The notes under the pieces: generated by a model | Databases searched by the model: none | Seen by the model: the letters and a program-made list of their open reading frames with translations, nothing else | What the model was told of the DNA's origin: nothing | In this document: one piece after another, positions 13,382 through 15,706 of the stretch | Position numbering within the stretch: position 1 is the first letter of the stretch | Layout of the letters: each line of letters begins with the position of its first letter | Made by a program: the position numbers and the translations under genes | From: Chloroflexota bacterium | GTDB taxonomy: Bacteria > Chloroflexota > UBA6077 | DNA length: 15,706 nt | Reading direction: 5' to 3' | NCBI GenBank assembly: GCA_021845945.1 | Contig: JAJZRD010000066.1 | Span: 1 to 15,706 of the forward strand

Positions 13382-14134
13382 ATGGACCCGTTGGAGAGCT
13401 ACTACTCGGCAGTTCTGGACTCCCTGAAGCAGATCCGGCAGGAGGAGACGGGGAAGATCCGCGAGGCAGGTCAGCTAATCGGCGAGAGTCTGGCAAAGGG
13501 GCGTCTGCTGCACGTCTTCGGCACCGGCGGCCACTCCTACATTGCGGGCGAGGAGGTGTTCTACCGGGCCGGCGGCCTGGTGCCGGTGAACGCCATCCTG
13601 GAACCGGGTGTTTCCCTCGCCTACGGCGCCATCCGGTCCACCAAGGTCGAGAGGTCGGCCGGGTGGGTTAAGGCGGTGCTGGACAGCTACTCCCTCCAAC
13701 CCGGCGACGTGATCGTGGTCGTCAACGCCAATGGGGTCAACTCCGCGACCCTCGACGCCGCCCTCGAGGCCAAGGCCCGAGGCCTGACCGTCATAGCGCT
13801 GACCTCCCCGGAATGCTCCAGGGCTATTCCCGCCGGCCATCCTGCCCGCCACCCCTCCGGCAAGAGCCTCTATGAGGTCGCCGACCTCTGCATCGACGAT
13901 AAGGTGCCGGTGGGCGAGGCGCTGGTAGCCGTCGAGGGCTGCGACCAGAAGGTGGCTCCCGGCTCGACCATCACCAACGCCTTCATCCTGCACTCCATGG
14001 TCATCGCCGCGGTGGAGCACATGGTTAGGCTAGGGGTAAAGCCGCCCGTCTGGAAGAGCGCCAACGCGCCCGGCGGCGACGAGGCGAACAAGCGGTACAT
14101 CGCAGAGTACTCCGGAAAGATCAAGCACCTGTAG
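13382..14134 (+). CDS. SIS-domain sugar-phosphate-binding protein
   Basis: A 250-aa single SIS-domain protein of the UPF0309-like type, related to GmhA and MurQ folds that bind phosphosugars. A helical N-terminus (MDPLESYYSAVLDSLKQIRQ) precedes the phosphate loop HVFGTGGHSYIAGEE (44-58). YRAGGLVPVNAILEP, VVVNANGVNSATLD, LTSPECSRAIP and RHPSGKSLYEVADLCID (156-172) follow. It is cytosolic and probably an isomerase, but its reaction is unknown. The ATG at 13382 is preferred over upstream starts because it gives the family N-terminus and has GGGGGACAGG before it. The 123-base gap after the ROK gene contains a 6-bp hairpin (13340-13354), which might tune read-through. The larA-like gene follows after 30 bases, so the two enzymes are surely cotranscribed. 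Confidence 0.87.
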   Translation: MDPLESYYSAVLDSLKQIRQEETGKIREAGQLIGESLAKGRLLHVFGTGGHSYIAGEEVFYRAGGLVPVNAILEPGVSLAYGAIRSTKVERSAGWVKAVLDSYSLQPGDVIVVVNANGVNSATLDAALEAKARGLTVIALTSPECSRAIPAGHPARHPSGKSLYEVADLCIDDKVPVGEALVAVEGCDQKVAPGSTITNAFILHSMVIAAVEHMVRLGVKPPVWKSANAPGGDEANKRYIAEYSGKIKHL

Positions 14135-14164
14135 AGCGGTTTGCCGTCCGAGGGGGAGTGCCTC

Positions 14165-15439
14165 ATGTCTAAGGTCCAGCTAACCCTTCCCTACAGCGAT
14201 TCGGCCTCGCTGACCCTTGCTCTCCACGAGAGCATCCTGGGGGAGGTGATCAGCCCCCAGAGGGTGAAGCCGGTAGGGGACGAGGACGCCGCGATTCGGG
14301 CCGCTCTCGATGCCCCGATCGGGGCACAGCGGCTGGAGGATGCCGTGAAACCGGGGTCTCGGGTGTTGATCCTGAGCGATGACAACACCCGCCCGACCCC
14401 GGTGGCGAGGATCCTCCCCCACCTGTTGGAGCGCCTCCAACGGGCCGGCGTGGAGGAAGGAAAGGTGGAGATCCTGATCGCCTCGGGGACCCACAGGCCG
14501 GTGACCCCGGAGGAGATCCAGGCGAAAGTGGGCACCGAGGTGGCGCGGAGAATCCCGGTATCGTGCCATCGATGCGGCGAGCGCGGCGACCTTTTCCGAG
14601 CCGGCACGACGCCCGACGGCGTCGAGGTCTGGCTAAACCGAAAGCTGCTGGAGGCAGACTTCATCCTCGGCATCGGCAACGTTGTGCCCCATCCCCAGCC
14701 CGGCTGGTCCGGCGGGGCGAAGATCCTGTATCCCGGCGTTGCCGGCGCCGAGACCATCGCCGCCTTCCATCTGGTGGGCGCCGAAGATCCCACCAACTAC
14801 CTTGGAAGGGAGGATGCGCCCGCGCGTCGGAGCCTCGAAACCCTGGCCGAGACCGCCGGGCTGAACTTCATAGTCGACACCGTCCTGACGGCAGACCATC
14901 GGCTGTACGGTGTGTACTGCGGCAACCCCCGCCAGGCACAGGCAGCCGCCCAACGTGCCTCCAGGGCCGTCTACGGCGTGCGGGTCAAGCATCCCTACAG
15001 AGTCGTGCTGTCCAACTCCTACCCGGCCTTTCTCGAATTCTGGCAGGCAGGCAAAGGGATCTTCTCCGCCGACCTGATTCTGGAACCGGGCGGAACGATC
15101 GTACTGACGACGCCCTGTCCGGAGGGGGTCGGAGTGACCCACCCGAAGCAGGTGGAGTACCTGGGGCTCGACGTCGGCGAACTGCTGAGGCGCATCGCGG
15201 CGCGGAAGGTGGATGATCCCATCGCGGCCGCCGTCTGCGCCAAGGTGAAGCAGGTCATGCAGAGAGCGCGGGTGTCCGTGGTGTCCGAGGGCCTCGCCCG
15301 AGACGATCTGCGGGCCATGGGTTTCACGCCCTTCGAAAGCGTGGACGAAGCCCTTAGAGCCGCGCTGAAGGAGCACGGACAGGACACCAGGGTCGCTGTG
15401 ATCACTCACGGAGGAGAGACGGTTCCCTACCTGGTCTGA
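14165..15439 (+). CDS. larA: LarA-family nickel-pincer racemase/epimerase
   Basis: A 424-aa protein of the LarA (DUF2088) superfamily, which racemises or epimerises alpha-hydroxyacids with a nickel-pincer nucleotide made by LarB, LarC and LarE. The signature residues of L. plantarum LarA (His108, His174, Lys184, His200) appear as His110, His176, Lys186 and His202, with the same spacing throughout. Motifs are SDDNTRPTP (71-79), ASGTHRP (106-112), GNVVPHPQPGWSGGAK (171-186) and AETIAAFH. The Lys in GGAK is the cofactor-tethering position. The ATG at 14165 follows GGGGGAG; a TTG at 14141 is less likely. The substrate need not be lactate: the superfamily includes malate, hydroxyglutarate and gluconate enzymes, and the ROK and SIS neighbours point to a sugar acid. 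No larB, larC or larE is in the window. Confidence 0.88.
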   Translation: MSKVQLTLPYSDSASLTLALHESILGEVISPQRVKPVGDEDAAIRAALDAPIGAQRLEDAVKPGSRVLILSDDNTRPTPVARILPHLLERLQRAGVEEGKVEILIASGTHRPVTPEEIQAKVGTEVARRIPVSCHRCGERGDLFRAGTTPDGVEVWLNRKLLEADFILGIGNVVPHPQPGWSGGAKILYPGVAGAETIAAFHLVGAEDPTNYLGREDAPARRSLETLAETAGLNFIVDTVLTADHRLYGVYCGNPRQAQAAAQRASRAVYGVRVKHPYRVVLSNSYPAFLEFWQAGKGIFSADLILEPGGTIVLTTPCPEGVGVTHPKQVEYLGLDVGELLRRIAARKVDDPIAAAVCAKVKQVMQRARVSVVSEGLARDDLRAMGFTPFESVDEALRAALKEHGQDTRVAVITHGGETVPYLV

Positions 15440-15459
15440 AGGTCCTTCGGCAAAGCAGC

Positions 15460-15540
15460 AGGGCGGGGCCCTGTGCCCCCGCCGCCCGGCGCGACGGTAG
15501 CGGCGACGATGTAGGGCGGGGCCCTGTGCCCCGCCGCCCG
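15460..15540. repeat. Pair of direct 28/29-bp hairpin repeats
   Basis: Copies at 15460-15488 and 15513-15540 differ by one C and share AGGGCGGGGCCCTGTGCCCC followed by GCCGCCCG. Each folds into a GGCGGGG/CCCCGCC hairpin. They are non-coding and lie just after the larA-like gene. Confidence 0.8.
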
Positions 15541-15585
15541 CGGGGCGATGGCAGGCCGGCGGCAGGGCAGAGCGCCCTGCCCTAC
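15511..15585. repeat. Palindromic intergenic element with GTAGGGC ends
   Basis: GTAGGGC (15511-15517) and GCCCTAC (15579-15585) are inverted ends of a 75-base element. It contains the second direct-repeat hairpin and a further perfect 8-bp hairpin, GGCAGGGC/GCCCTGCC (15561-15581). It looks like a small non-autonomous or REP-like repeat, and it may also terminate the larA-like transcript. Confidence 0.55.
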
Positions 15586-15706
15586 GTCTCGGAACCCTTG
15601 GTGGAGCAGTGGGAAACAGCCACAAGGCGTGGCCCAAGGCATGGGGGCAGAGTTCGAGAGGAGGTGGCCACGGATAGAGAAAACCGCACGAATGTCGTGT
15701 TCGCCT
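15586..15706. other. Right-edge spacer without a visible gene
   Basis: No supported coding frame on either strand. A 5-bp GCCAC/GTGGC hairpin lies near 15618-15634. The sequence GCCACGGATAGAGAAAACC near the end looks like intergenic repeat material, not a gene start. Confidence 0.5.

Noticed and set aside
15440..15706. Coding sequence at the right edge
   Set aside because: Open frames here translate the GC-rich repeats, and none has a start signal or domain-like composition.

Overview
This is a GC-rich bacterial window (clearly above 60% G+C by eye) with eleven supported protein genes, no rRNA or tRNA genes, no CRISPR array and no recognisable transposase. The gene set combines a predicted selenoprotein of the thioredoxin/NHL type, a tungsten-type aldehyde:ferredoxin oxidoreductase, a GH130 mannoside phosphorylase, a LarA-family nickel racemase and a MurA with Asp in place of the catalytic Cys. 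Together with TTG and GTG starts backed by strong Shine-Dalgarno sequences and many intergenic palindromes, this suggests a Gram-positive-like or Chloroflexota-like bacterium, possibly thermophilic and at least facultatively anaerobic. That placement is an inference and not secure.

Layout. Positions 1-1978 (minus) hold guaB followed 9 bases later by a thioredoxin/NHL gene that runs off the left edge. This second gene has an in-frame TGA exactly at the first Cys of its CxxC site, followed by a SECIS-like hairpin. Positions 1979-2213 are a divergent promoter region. A DUF1015 gene (2214-3551, plus) is bracketed by heptamer repeats in opposite orientation. A perfect 18-bp hairpin (3659-3707) separates it from a convergent 221-aa gene of unknown function (3717-4382, minus). 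A FapA/DUF342 gene (4599-6089, plus) follows, then a repeat-rich spacer, a 62-aa membrane protein that looks leaderless (6268-6456, minus), and murA (6646-7995, plus). GtrA-like and GH130 genes lie on the minus strand (8002-9654).

The right third is metabolic. An aldehyde:ferredoxin oxidoreductase gene (9887-11797, plus) is divergent from GH130 and ends in two GC-rich hairpins. A ROK regulator (12023-13258), a SIS-domain protein (13382-14134) and a LarA-family protein (14165-15439) form a probable operon. A consensus-like promoter sits upstream, and its -10 box is covered by a 21-bp palindrome that is the probable operator of the ROK protein. The last 267 bases hold GC-rich palindromic repeats and no gene.

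Most promising for follow-up: the UGA-containing thioredoxin with its SECIS-like element; the ROK-SIS-LarA operon with its operator and a LarA active site whose residue spacing is fully kept; and the two essential enzymes with non-standard active sites (MurA C-to-D, and a GuaB-family protein lacking the Arg-Tyr flap dyad).
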